Of a stretch of 64,000 bases of DNA, positions 1-10,784 are shown piece by piece. The notes under the pieces were generated by a model. It saw only the letters and a list, made by a program, of their open reading frames with translations, was not told the DNA's origin and did no database searches. The stretch lies in contig CANTUZ010000005.1 in assembly GCA_947846985.1 (NCBI GenBank), positions 49,317,389-49,381,388 on the forward strand, written 5' to 3'. Every line of letters begins with the position of its first letter. Position 1 is the stretch's first letter. Source of the DNA: Fratercula arctica (taxonomy: Eukaryota; Chordata; Aves; Charadriiformes; Alcidae). The position numbers were made by a program, and so were the translations under genes.

Positions 1-70
1 CAATTAAAACTCTCGCAAAACATATAATATGGCATAAGCATCACTTTGTGAGCAAGCATGTGTACTTTAC

Positions 71-186
71 TCTTTTGAATCTTCCCTAGAAATCTCTGCT
101 TGGGAATTCTTCTCTCTGTCAACTGTAAGTGCTGATGCTCCAGTTAATAATTCATACATAACACCAACACTCCACCAATCAACAGC
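71..186 (-). pseudogene. RPS6KA5: RPS6KA5 (MSK1)-like exon, kinase subdomain IX-X region
   Basis: Read on the minus strand, the segment encodes AVDWWSVGV, then MYELLTGAS, then EKNSQAEIS. This is the part of the N-terminal AGC-type kinase domain just after the activation segment in MSK1, a nuclear kinase that acts downstream of ERK and p38 and phosphorylates CREB and histone H3. The exon follows an acceptor ending ctatag (AG at 187-188) and ends at a GTAAAG donor (GT at 69-70). It has 116 bases and starts in phase 0, as the 84-base upstream exon requires. Compared with the family as I remember it, one Leu codon is missing after GV, Pro-Phe after GAS is Ala-Leu, Gly before EK is Arg, and the Arg-Ile-Leu stretch near the end reads Glu-Asp-Ser, as after a compensated +1/-1 shift. 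MSK1 is normally very conserved, so this looks like a relaxed or dead copy. Family assignment is firm; pseudogene status is inference. Confidence 0.65.
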
Positions 187-188
187 CT

Positions 189-2792
189 ATAGAACAACAA
201 TAATTATATATGTTATGATACATTGAAGTAAAATTGTTAACAAAAGAAGGAACAAAAGAATGCACCCAGAAAGCAACCAGCAAAGAGAGAGCCCACCTAT
301 CAATATGAAGGCAAACATGTATACAATAAAGCATAAACAACTGCAGTACCGATTGGAGGTATTTTCTATGGTAAATTAATTTTATTTTGAAGTCTCTCTA
401 CTAAGCTTCTTCAACTAGTTTCTCAAGTTGAACTCTTTCAACTAACTACTAAAGTTCTTTTTTTTTCACCCCCCAGAATTCATTTTTATTTTTATCATTG
501 TGAAGTGGTAAAAATTCTAAAACATATTCAAAATAACAGAGGAGCCTAAGCCTTGCTAAGTAGTGTAACCTGAGTTTTTAGGAGCTTGAGAATGAAACTA
601 AGGAACTTTCAAAAAGAATGATTTAAGAGTACAGGTCACAGTTATCAGGGCACCTGAAAATACTATGGAATTTTATCTTATATTCCCTGGTAACACATGT
701 TATCTTTGGCTTCCCATATACTAATCGTATTATTCATATCTCTGATATCTCATAACTTACAAAGTATTTCTCTCTTTCAAAAAAAAAAAAAAGATGCTAG
801 TATGAATAATAAAGGAAGCAGTTTAGTCATTTCAACGAAGTTAATTTATTTACAGGTGTTTGAATTCCTCAGTTTTGCTTCTATAAAATTTGCAAATCAA
901 CGAAAAAAGTTCTGCTTTGCTTATGCTGTCAACGCTCAGGAAGACAGTGAAATGATAACAATTTGGCTTCATATTTTATTGTTTTTTGTTTCAAGACACA
1001 AAAAAATCTAATGTTTCACATATTCAGCCAAGAGTGTCTAGAAGAACTAGCTGCAGAAGTCTCTGTACTGTTAGTAATTATCTTTGCAAATACACAGTGA
1101 TCAGAGAAAATCCCAGAAGAATTTTTTTGTTGGCATGTGTTTTTCCAAAGGAAAAGGAGGATCTGCAGAATACAATACAGCTATCTAGAAGAGATTACAA
1201 ATCAAAAACATTAATGAGAGCATAGCATACTAAAGCAATTGCATTTCCTCTTTTTTAAATAAGACCTTTAAGCTGCTAGATATGTAGTAAATAAACTAAA
1301 AACCTTCTAACACTGCATCACACAACATTGCCAATGGTGAGGCAAAGAGTGTGTGGTGTAAACAATTACAGGTAATTACAACACAGGTAACTGAAAAATT
1401 ACCCTTATTTATCAGCTAACATTTGATATCAAACTGTGAAGCTATTTCTTATAGAATACTTCTGGCTCTGCACTACATATAATGAAAGTATCAGATAGAA
1501 CCAATGAAAGATAACAGAACAGAGATTCACCTTTAAATTAGCAACAATACTGAAATTATAAGCACTTGAGAAGACAGAATCACAATTCAAAGTGCCTGAT
1601 GCATTGGAGAGATGCTCTGAAACTGGAAGACTAAACTAAGAAATAGAGTGCAGGAAAGAGCTTCAATTCATAAGTTTGTAAAATTCCATTTTTAGTAATG
1701 ACTAGGCAAGCAGTAGAAAAAGATGCAGAGGTTGCAGTGGAATACAAAGTAGATGTGAGACAATGACTAAATGAAAAGACAAAACACATTCCATGTTGTT
1801 TAATACAAGAATCAGGGAGGTAATCATTCTGCTGTACTTCGAACTGCCAACTTTTAGCTGAAACACTGTGCCTGTTACAGTGCTCCCTACCTGAAGAAAT
1901 ATATAGGCAAACTCAGACCAAGAGAGAAGCAGAATGCATAGAGAAGGAGAAGAAAGAACCTTCTCGGGCAAAGTCAGACAGACTCAGTTAGTCTAGAAAA
2001 AAGGAGATGGAAGGTGACGTAACATTTTCCAGTGCTTAAAAAGGCTGTTCCAAGAGGAGCTGTGATCAACTATATTCCATGATCCCCAACAGAAAGACAA
2101 GTCAACTCAATCTACAGCAAAAAAACCCAGAGACTAAATATTCTTCAAAACTTCTCAGTATAGTGAGCAATCGGAATAATTTATCTAGGAATATTGTGGA
2201 ATTCTCTTGGTGAGTAGGTAGGGTTTTTTTGTTTCAAATATCATCAGTGAATTATGTTTGTCTTGATCTTTCCCGTCAATTACTAACATTTTAATTTTTA
2301 ATAAAACTAAGGCCTCGAACTAAAAAGGATTAATTTTTACAATCTGAGAACATTTATAATATTAATAACATTAATAACCCACTCCAGACTTCAAGAAAGA
2401 CAATAGATTTCCCTGATGTACAATTTAAAAAAATATATCAGAATTAGCCACAAAACAGTAATTTTTTTCACTTTGAGCTAATTAGTTTTTTAATTAAAAG
2501 GAAGTAAGTGTCAGCTAAGTTTTTTTGTCCCACTGCACATTTAGTACAAATTTTGAATAGAACACAAATGAGCCTCAAGACCTTTATAAATATGCCTTTT
2601 ACTTAAGATTGAAAACTGAAAATACATCATATTGATGTTTTTAAATATAGGCAATAATCTATTTCAGGACAACCTGAAATAAGGTATGTTTAAATAAGAC
2701 ACTATCACATTTTACAAAAGCCCCTCAAGATGAACAACGGTGTTGCCTAAAGAAATAATTTCTTTTCAGTGATAAACTTAGATAGAACATAC
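189..2792 (-). other. Intron between the two RPS6KA5-like exons
   Basis: AT-rich non-coding sequence bounded on the minus strand by a GTATGT donor (2787-2792) and a TATAG acceptor next to position 186. Short open frames here carry no recognisable domain. The order and phase of the two flanking exons match the parent gene, so the copy was made at DNA level and not by retroposition. Confidence 0.55.
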
Positions 2793-2876
2793 CCTATCAT
2801 GTCCTGTATCTCCTCCTTTTACAATATCTGCAGCCATGTATTCTATTGTTCCACAGAAGGAATATGCTCTCTCATT
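2793..2876 (-). pseudogene. RPS6KA5: RPS6KA5 (MSK1)-like exon, activation loop
   Basis: The 84-base minus-strand exon encodes 28 residues including ERAYSFCGTIEYM and GGDTGHDR, the T-loop of the MSK1 N-terminal kinase domain (family pattern: SFCGT followed by EYMAPD). A pyrimidine-rich tract ending CTAG (AG at 2877-2878) precedes it and a GTATGT donor follows, so both splice signals look usable. The conserved Pro of the APE-type motif (APD in MSK1) is Ala here (MAADIV). The residue just before GluArg is Asn where Thr is expected. With the downstream exon at 71-186 this gives many changes in 66 codons of a kinase that is normally nearly invariant among birds. I therefore call it a degenerating unprocessed copy. 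A real but unusual MSK1 allele or sequencing error is the alternative. Upstream exons were looked for by eye to about 31 kb and not found. Confidence 0.68.
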
Positions 2877-5160
2877 CTAGAAAAAAAAAAGAAAATAAAA
2901 TTCATGTCAAACAATTATATTACATAAATCATATGGGACAGATATTGCTAAAAGTTCCAAGATGCTGGCAGTATTCTTCTCCAAACAGCTCAGAACTGCT
3001 AGCTAAATCATATTCCATCATATGTAGAGATGCATCACATAATGAGTGGCAGTCTAAGATAAGCACACAAAAATTAACATATTGGTATTTTAAAAACTTT
3101 CCCATAACTCTAAATGATCTATACATTTCAGAACTACCCAAGATTCCCCAAGGTAATATAGACACACATTCTGAAGGCTGCAACTCTAGACAACAAATTA
3201 AACCTTTCCATTAAAAAGAGCATTTCATTGTAAGATGTACGATTAGACTAAATTGTATACAAGATCCTTTGGGTTACCCATATTTAGGAACTTACTATGA
3301 CCTCTAGAAAAGTAATTTTCTTTCACAACACACATGTAGATAAAAAAAAATAACACTGTCTCAAGAAGAGACTTGGAGAGAAACAAGAGAGAGAAAGAGA
3401 AAGGCAGAGAGACAGACAGAGTTGTAAATTTAATTTTATTCTACATACTGAAGTTATTGTCTTGATTATGTTCAAAACTAAGCTTCTTTCACAGGCATGT
3501 AAAATTGTTCCCTGTTAGTGATTTACCTTTGAGGTCAACATGAGGTCATGCAAGATTGTTCAAGCTTCTATAATTTTGGGGAGAGATCCTGATAGGTCCT
3601 TCAAAGAAGAGTGTTCAAAAAAGCAAATATTTCAAAAGTCAGGTTTTACATTTGTAGAATTGGATTTGAAGTTTAAAACAAGTGCTATATAAGCGAATGT
3701 ACTACACTAATGAGAGGAAGCTTCTAAAAGTAGAAAGTGCTCAGTGCTACCCTGAGGCATAAAAATTAAACAGCCCAGTGGCATATTATTAAACTGTATT
3801 TATTAAAATACATGTGCTGTGACTGTTTTTTTGTGGTAAAATTCTGAGTTCAAAATAGCTATAGGCCTCATTTTGTTCAAATATTCACTTGAAATACTAA
3901 CTTTTGAGACAAAAGCCATAAAATAATAAACTTTTCATGATTCCACTTTCTTTTAACACAACTATTTTTCCTCTTTGATTATTTTTTCCAGTACATGTTA
4001 TTTAAAAGAAAAATAGTGTGATAAAAACCAAAAGCCAAAAAAAATTTTCAGAAATTCCTAGCCCTCCATCCTGACATAAGCCAATCTAAAGCTTTTCATA
4101 CATCCCTCCGTTCATTTTTCTGAACACATCCAAAAAGGCAACCAAAGGGTGTTTCCCAACACCTGGGGGGTGAACGCCTACATTATTTTATCACATGCAC
4201 CCAAAGATCCGCATCTGAGAAACAAACCGTGTTTTAATACTTGGCCGAAGACATCTTCAGCTAGGAGGACACAGCTAGACAATTGTCTGAATGTCAGGGC
4301 CAAACTAGTATTCATAAAGAAAAAAAATCTTCTTAGAGCAGAGGACAAGATCCCAAGGGACTATTCCACAGTATTACAACTCCTTCAATAAGCAGAGAAC
4401 ATCATCAGTTCAGGGACTCAAAAAAAAAAAAAAAAATGTATTAACCATACCCTCTGGAAACTGAGATCTGCATAATTGAAAAGTACATCTTGTGACTGTC
4501 ATGCTCACTCATAGCATGACAGACAGGGCATTCAAGTCAGCTTGAAGCAAAGTACAGAAAACAGCTTTTGGAGCTCCAAGGCAGCCCCAGAGCAAAAGAA
4601 GATGACCCGCATTGAAAGGTTCAAGACTCAAGCAGGCAAGGGCTGATGTGTTGAGTGCTTCCTGACTCAATGGTCTCATCACTACGTTGCTGCTGAGTAC
4701 TGAAGAAAATAAGAATTCTGTTTAGACTTCTGCAGGTTAACTAGAAGTTACATCAAGAGAAACGTACAATCTATACAAACATTAAGCATAAATACACCCG
4801 TCTGTTGCCAAATTAGCTGTTTGTATAAAAGACAGAATGAGCAAACTGGAGCATGCCATTTGACCATTGGAGAAATGGGAACAAAAACATAAAGAAAAAG
4901 ATCAAAGGAAGTCTTAAGAATCCACAAGATTTTGTTTCAGAGGCCTCTGGAACAAAACAAAACCAGATCAAAGTAAAGCACCCAAACGAAAACACGAAAG
5001 AAGACTACAGAAGTCTGAATGCTGAAAAGGGTGAGTTGAGATAAAGCTAGCTAACAGAGTACTAACATAGGTAAAACAAAACAAAACAAACAAAAAAACA
5101 ACCCACACTTGCAAAGAAAAACCAGACGCTCTATCTAGAGTATCTGGCTCAGAATACTGA
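2877..5160. other. AT-rich non-coding stretch
   Basis: No gene recognised. It contains a purine-rich GA/GACA tract at about 3366-3421 and an A17 run at 4420-4436. It is probably intron or flank of the kinase-like copy to its left. Confidence 0.5.
3366..3421 (+). repeat. Purine-rich GA/GACA simple repeat
   Basis: About 55 bases are nearly all A and G, with repeated GAGA and GACA units. This is low-complexity sequence with no coding content. Confidence 0.6.
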
Positions 5161-5165
5161 GGCAC
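5161..5165. repeat. Left target-site duplication GGCAC of the LTR
   Basis: The pentamer GGCAC is repeated at 6749-6753, exactly outside the TG...CA ends. The match extends to 12 bases (AGGCACTGTTCT at 5160-5171 and 6748-6759), which is more than an ERV duplication needs. Confidence 0.5.
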
Positions 5166-6748
5166 TGTTCTGGTTTTGGCTGGGACAGTGTTAGTTTTCT
5201 TTACAGTAGCTACTATGGGGCTACGTTTGGAATTTGTGCTGAAAACAGTGTTGATAATACAGGAATGTTTTATTTAGACTAAGGGAATGATATCCTTGTA
5301 TTATATCAAAGGATGGGAAGAAGTGGTGGTGTTTAATGAGGACGTATTGAATAGCGTGGGACCTGAACATGACATAAATGGTATTGAATAAGGGGTAGAG
5401 AATGTCATGGTTTGGTCCGGGATAGAGTTTATTTTCTTTATAGTAGCTGCTGTGGGGCTGGTTTGGATTGGTGCTGAAAACAGTGTTGATAATGCAAGGA
5501 TGTTTTAGTTACTGATGAGCAGTGCTTACAGTCAAGGCCTTTTCTGCTTCTCACGCTACCCCATCAGCGAGTAGGCTCGGGGGTACACAAGAAGTTGGGA
5601 GGTGACACAGCTGGGACAGCTGACCTCAGCTGACCAAAGGGATATTTCATACCATATGCTCAGTATATACAGCTGGGGGAAAAGAAAGAAGGAGGGGGGA
5701 TATTCAGAATGATGGCATCTGTTGTCCCAAGTAACCTTTACGTGTGATACAGAGAGACTTGGATAGATTGGTCCGATAGGCCAACGCTAATGGAATGAGC
5801 TTCAACAAGGCCAAGCGCCGGGCCCTGCACTTGGGCCACAACAACCTCATGCATCGCTACAGGCTTGGGGAAGTGTAGCTGGAGAGCTGCCTGGCAGAAA
5901 AGGACCTGGGGTTCTAATTGACAAGCGGCTGAATATGAGCCAGCAGTGTGCCCAGGTGGCCAAGAAAGCCAATGGCATCCTGGCTTGTATTAGAAATAGT
6001 GTGACCAGCAGAAGTAGGGAGTTGATTGTCCCCCTGTACTTGTCACTGGTGAGGCCACACCTTGAGTATGGTGTCCAGTTTTGGGCACCTCAATATGAGA
6101 GAGATATCGAGGTGCTGGAGCGAGCGCAGAGGAGGGCAATGAAGCTGATGAAGGGCCGGCAGAATAAATCTTATGAGGAGCGATTGAAGGAGCTGGGACT
6201 GTTTAGTTTGAGGAAAGGGAGGCTGAGGGGAGACCTCATCACTCTCTACAACTACTTGAAAGGACATTGTAGAGAGGTTGGTGCTGGTCCCTTCTCACAG
6301 GTAATTAGCGATAGAACAAGAGGGAATGGGTTCAAGCTGCATCAGGGTAGGTTTAGGCTGGGCATTAGGAAAAAATTCTTCACAGAAAGAGTGGCCAGAC
6401 ACTGGAATAGGCTGCCCAGGGAGGTGGTGGAGTCACCATCCTTGAATGTGTTTAAGTGTCATTTAGATGTGGTGTTAGGGGATATGGTGTAGGGGAGAAC
6501 TTTGTAGAGTGGGATTGGTGGTTGGACTCGATGATCCCAAGGGTCTTTTCCAACCTAAATGATTCTATGATTCTATGATAGACCACTGCTTTCCTGAAGA
6601 TGGCTGAACACCTGCCTGCCAGTGGGAAGTGGTGAGAAAATTCCTTATTTTGCTTTGTTTGCATGTACGGTTTTTGCTTTAGTTATTAAACTGTCTTTAT
6701 CTGAACCCACAAGTTCCTCAGCTCGAGCATTCTTCCTCAGAATTCCCA
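5166..6748 (+). mobile_element. Composite avian ERV LTR, interrupted by a CR1
   Basis: The block begins TGTTCTGG at 5166 and ends CCCA at 6748. The 5-bp sequence GGCAC directly precedes it (5161-5165) and directly follows it (6749-6753), as a target-site duplication should. It reads like the bird ERVL-type LTRs: a GCTGAAAACAGTGTTGATAA motif, a TATATA-like box near 5664-5670, and an ATTAAA signal at 6685-6690 followed by CTGTCTTTATCT. A second LTR-like 5' end (TGTCATGG) starts at 5403 and repeats the motifs seen at 5166-5276, so two LTR heads stand in tandem. The body is split at about 5749/6581 by a CR1 copy. No gag, pol or env reading frame is present, so this is a solo or rearranged LTR. 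Family assignment is from memory. Confidence 0.7.
5750..6580 (+). mobile_element. CR1 LINE, 5'-truncated, nested in the LTR
   Basis: The translated piece from 5935 to 6492 shows CR1 ORF2 C-terminal motifs: [52 protein letters not shown] and [15 protein letters not shown]. It is followed by a CR1 3' UTR and an octamer tail (ATGATTCTATGATTCTATGA, ending about 6579). The copy starts inside ORF2, downstream of the polymerase motif, so it lacks the endonuclease and most of the reverse transcriptase and cannot move. TGATA occurs at 5745-5749 and at 6576-6580, a possible short target-site duplication. The LTR reading resumes at 6581, so the CR1 is the younger insertion. Confidence 0.9.
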
Positions 6749-7929
6749 GGCACTGTTCTAAGAACTGTGACAGATACAAACCAAAGCTACCACAGGAGTG
6801 GCAGAATAAGCCGAATTCTATTCAGGTTATAACACTAGCCACAGCCTAATGAAACAACCAGCCTTCAAATTCTCGGTGTTAGATCAAATGCACAACTGAC
6901 ACAATGAGGAAAAAAAAATCTATTACTTCAATATAAACTCCATCTGACAGTTCAGATTTTTTTTTTTTTTTTAAAGTATTAGTAGATTAACCTCGTGTGA
7001 CAAGCTTTGTATAGAACTGGTATACAGTTCATGGATACAACACTTTATTCTTTCAGTCATAAAGTCAACCTAAAAACTGGAATCAAGTCCACACCCTGTG
7101 TTCTGGAAATTTGGTAGAAATGCTGCTGCATGTCTGCACTTGATCCAGACTAAATTCATATAGCTATGTAATCTGACGGCACAAAGAATTGTACTAAATA
7201 GTGCACTGAGGCTCCAATTCTAAAATCTCTTGAAACTGAAATGACATGTTGCTCATACACTGAGTTCAGCTGGGTAGAAAAACAAAGGCAGAGACTGTTT
7301 TCCCCAAGAATTTAGAAGCCTCTGAAACACATAAATTCCAAAACTAAATCAAAGAATTGATTTACAAAAATTTGTATAATGAGCCATAAAAAACTTGCAA
7401 CAAACAATTGGGGTTTGTTTTCTTTTTTTGTGAGGGAGGGTGTGAAGCCCAGGTGAATTATAAAGTAGCTTTAAGCCATGTTAAGTAGAAGAGATTTTCA
7501 CTGTTACGAAAAGTGATTAAAAGAATTTTTTAAGCTTCCTCTAATTCTTTCCATTTTCTGCTAAAAAAGAAGGGAAAAAGGACCTTTCTGACAACAGCTG
7601 GTATTCTGATAATGGATTAATGTAGACTTTGTGGAAAAGCAAAAACGAAAACAAAAAGCCCTTATTTATACATCAGCTTTGAATTTCTTGCTTTAAACAT
7701 CACCTTAACATTGTGCTATGGTGGGCGTGTGCTCAGTCTGCACTATCTGCTCTGTAACATTCTTCAGAAATACTGGGCTCCCTCCTCTTTGACTCTTCAC
7801 AAGACTATAACACCAAGCTTTTAATTTTCCCGTCACATAAGAGGTTTTTCTGGCATTCTAATTATCCTTGTCACCTAAATTTCTCCATTACTATGTATTT
7901 ATTTTTAGGTAACTACATCCATCTCAGGT

Positions 7930-7992
7930 TTGAGGTTTTTTTTTTTGTTTTGGTTTGCTGGTTTGTTGGTTGGTTTGGTTTTTTTTTTTTTA
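7930..7992 (+). repeat. T-rich and TTGG/TTTG low-complexity tract
   Basis: Two poly-T blocks flank TTTGGTTTGCTGG-like units, in T-rich DNA of very low complexity. Confidence 0.6.
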
Positions 7993-9222
7993 ATTTCTAA
8001 TGGGATCTAAACGCATTCTAGCCAAAAATACCTGTATTAAAGAATGGTACTATAATATTTATAATACATGTTCACATTTTGTCTCATTTAATATTTCAGA
8101 ATTTTTTCAAAATTATTAATCAATAACAAATACAAAAAAGGTAAAATATGAAAACTTAATTATTAAAGGCTAACATCGAGATATCACAAAGCTATCAATG
8201 TATTACTAACTTTTTCTTTGTCTCTGGCATTTTCCCACCTGTGACAGTACCTTATGTATTTCTTTAATGTCCTAGTGAGAGGAATTTGTAAGAATCCTTA
8301 TTACATTTTTCAGCTTTCATTTTCAAAGGAATCTAGTGAATACTCCATTTAAGCTTGAGCTCCTCAGTTCCCTGTATTATCTCACTGCAATACATGAAAC
8401 TAAGGTATGCACATAGAACACTTGCCTGAGAATTGACAGCCAATGGTGTAGATTCATATAACATTAATAAAATTTGATTAATTAAATGTGTAAATCAGCC
8501 TGCTAATAAAGATTCAATAACAGAAGTTACTAGCCAAAAGGAATTGCAAAACTTGTACTTCAATTAAAGGACCATTTACTTCCTTAAATAATTCACTACA
8601 AAAATGTATTCTGCATCCAAGCATTAACTTGATCATTCATTTTCTAGTTCTTTTAAAATGCTTTAGGCAAGCAATCTTTAAAAATTGCTTGTAATATTCT
8701 TACAAATACATCTTATATACCAAACACAAAATTTGCTGCTGCTCTGAAAGGTAAAAATATTTCTAATTTTAGAGTGGTACCAAGCCTTATGAACAAACTC
8801 TACTTTCAGCATAGAAATGTGTGATTTTGGATTGCCTCTTAACATCCAAAAATTGAAACATGCAAGTATCACAATACTCAAAGATCAAGTGGTTTCATAA
8901 CAAAAAGTTTTGGCAGCAAATGCTTCCTGAAGCAGTTAAGGTCTAGAGTTGATTTTAAGACTCTTTTCCAGCTCCTGAAGTAAGTGTTCCTCATTATCAG
9001 GAAAAACCCTTCATCTTCCTGAGAAAGAGGGGACTCTTCAAAGGCAATGAAACTGGGGAATAAAGCAAAAGGAATATAACTCCTTAATCGCAGTGTCTTT
9101 TTCCTTAAAATGTTACTGTCCTGAAAAAGGATAGTGGTAGGGAATAGAGGGACACACACATATGGAAGTTATATCTGAGTTGAAAACCCTAAGAAAGTTT
9201 CTGATCAGTCTTGATCCGGATT

Positions 9223-9236
9223 TGATCAGCTGATCA
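9223..9236. repeat. 14-bp perfect palindrome
   Basis: TGATCAGCTGATCA reads the same on both strands. It lies 12 bases before a long hairpin. Function is unknown; it may be chance or an old repeat end. Confidence 0.7.
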
Positions 9237-9247
9237 GTCTCAATCAC

Positions 9248-9278
9248 CATTTGCAAGGTTGGCCGAACCTTGCAAATG
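9248..9278. repeat. 13-bp inverted repeat with 5-base loop
   Basis: CATTTGCAAGGTT (9248-9260) pairs perfectly with AACCTTGCAAATG (9266-9278) around the loop GGCCG. Each arm contains ATTTGCA, an octamer-like POU motif (ATGCAAAT or its complement in part). No gene is nearby. Confidence 0.75.
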
Positions 9279-10738
9279 CTACAGAAATAGATGTGGTTCT
9301 TCACATCAAAAGGGACAGCAAAATAGCAAGGACAGAAGTGGAATGAAGAATGTTCTAATAAGGCTTGCTATACCATATTTGATTATCAAGCATCTCTTGT
9401 AAATGCAGATTTACTAAAGTTACTGGTAGAATTTACCAAAATGAAGTATCACAATGAAAAAACCAAGAAATTAATCCACAATACAAGTATTTTCACTAGC
9501 ATTTTATAGCAAGAAACCATATTAACAACTTGTAGATTCTAATGTTGTAAGGAATTTGACCAGAAATAAACAAAAGCACAATCATCTTTAACTGCCACGC
9601 CCATGTTATGAATGCATTTGTTCTGAAAAAAGACCTGCCTCGTATGATCTTTCAGTTTGCAGCACTTCAGTGCTAAAACAGCATACTGTCAGCAGAGGGA
9701 CAGGTAGACCTGTCCTCTCAGAAAGATGACAACGTTTCAAAAACACTGATCACATTGAGGACAATATAGAACTTGTTCTTAGAGTGAAATGTGCAGTACG
9801 TTTGAACTTTAATGCCTGTATCCATACAGATTAAGAATTTTTTCATTGACAGTAGCAGTTTTTCTGAAAATCTGTAAAAAATAACAAAAAACCCAGTAAA
9901 TTCTTGCATTGTCTGTTAAGTTACTGACATCTTTTTACTGAATTATTCATCTGCTCCATACTTTTAAAATTGCTTTCTCATGATAGATTTCCACCCAAGC
10001 AGAGTAGCAGTGTTAAGAATTTCTTAGGTGTTCTATCAATTAAGGATTTTCCCTGTTTAGAGTCTTGAAGAAGCTGTAACAAGCTTTAACACGCACAGTC
10101 AGTAGCTGTGTGTCTCGGGTATGCAAATGTAGCAAAGCTGCTATTCCTCTCATAACCTTTCCTGCAGGGTCTGTAATGAGTTACCACTTAGTTATATTAG
10201 TGAAGTCAGGGAAATTATATGTTTACCACTGCAAGTCAGGAAAAATATGGTTAAATGTCAGTCATTAGTATGGTCATAAACCTCCTTTGCAACATCAAAA
10301 ATGGCATTTATCACCTCAGGAGAAGGCTAATTAAGCTAGAGGAATTTGTTTAAATTCTCAAATAGCTTGCACTGTATAAAGGTCCCTTATGCATAATCCA
10401 TTCTGATTCAAAATACTACAGGAAAACAAAAGCAAGGTAGAGACAGGACTGAAGAAGCAATGGGGCCATCGATTAAAGGCACATACATTATTCAAACTTT
10501 TCTCTGATACTGGCTTCAGTGGAGAATTGAATTAAATATTTTTGAGCTTTCATAGTTGAGATATGAAAATAGAGTTCTTCCTGAATGGACAGGTAAGAAT
10601 GTCTTGTCAGAATGGTAAACAGCCAATATCAGTGAGATATATAAGTACTAGAATGAAGTGAAAACCAGCATGAGCTTGTTCTCCTTATAACTTAACACAT
10701 AACAGGCTGAGACCACAGAAGGTCTTCTATTTCTTTTT

Positions 10739-10740
<2 letters not shown>

Positions 10741-10781
<41 letters not shown>
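10741..10781 (+). repeat. Uninterrupted T41 tract
   Basis: Forty-one consecutive T, preceded by a short T-rich run from about 10731. It could be the complement of a poly(A) tail, but the flank to its right shows no coding or SINE similarity that I recognise. Confidence 0.9.

Positions 10782-10784
<3 letters not shown>

Larger units (their letters stand above)
6754..10740. other. AT-rich non-coding stretch
   Basis: No gene recognised. It contains T16 at 6957-6972, a T/GT-rich low-complexity tract at about 7930-7992, and the palindrome and hairpin described separately. The short open frames have no family resemblance. Confidence 0.5.
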
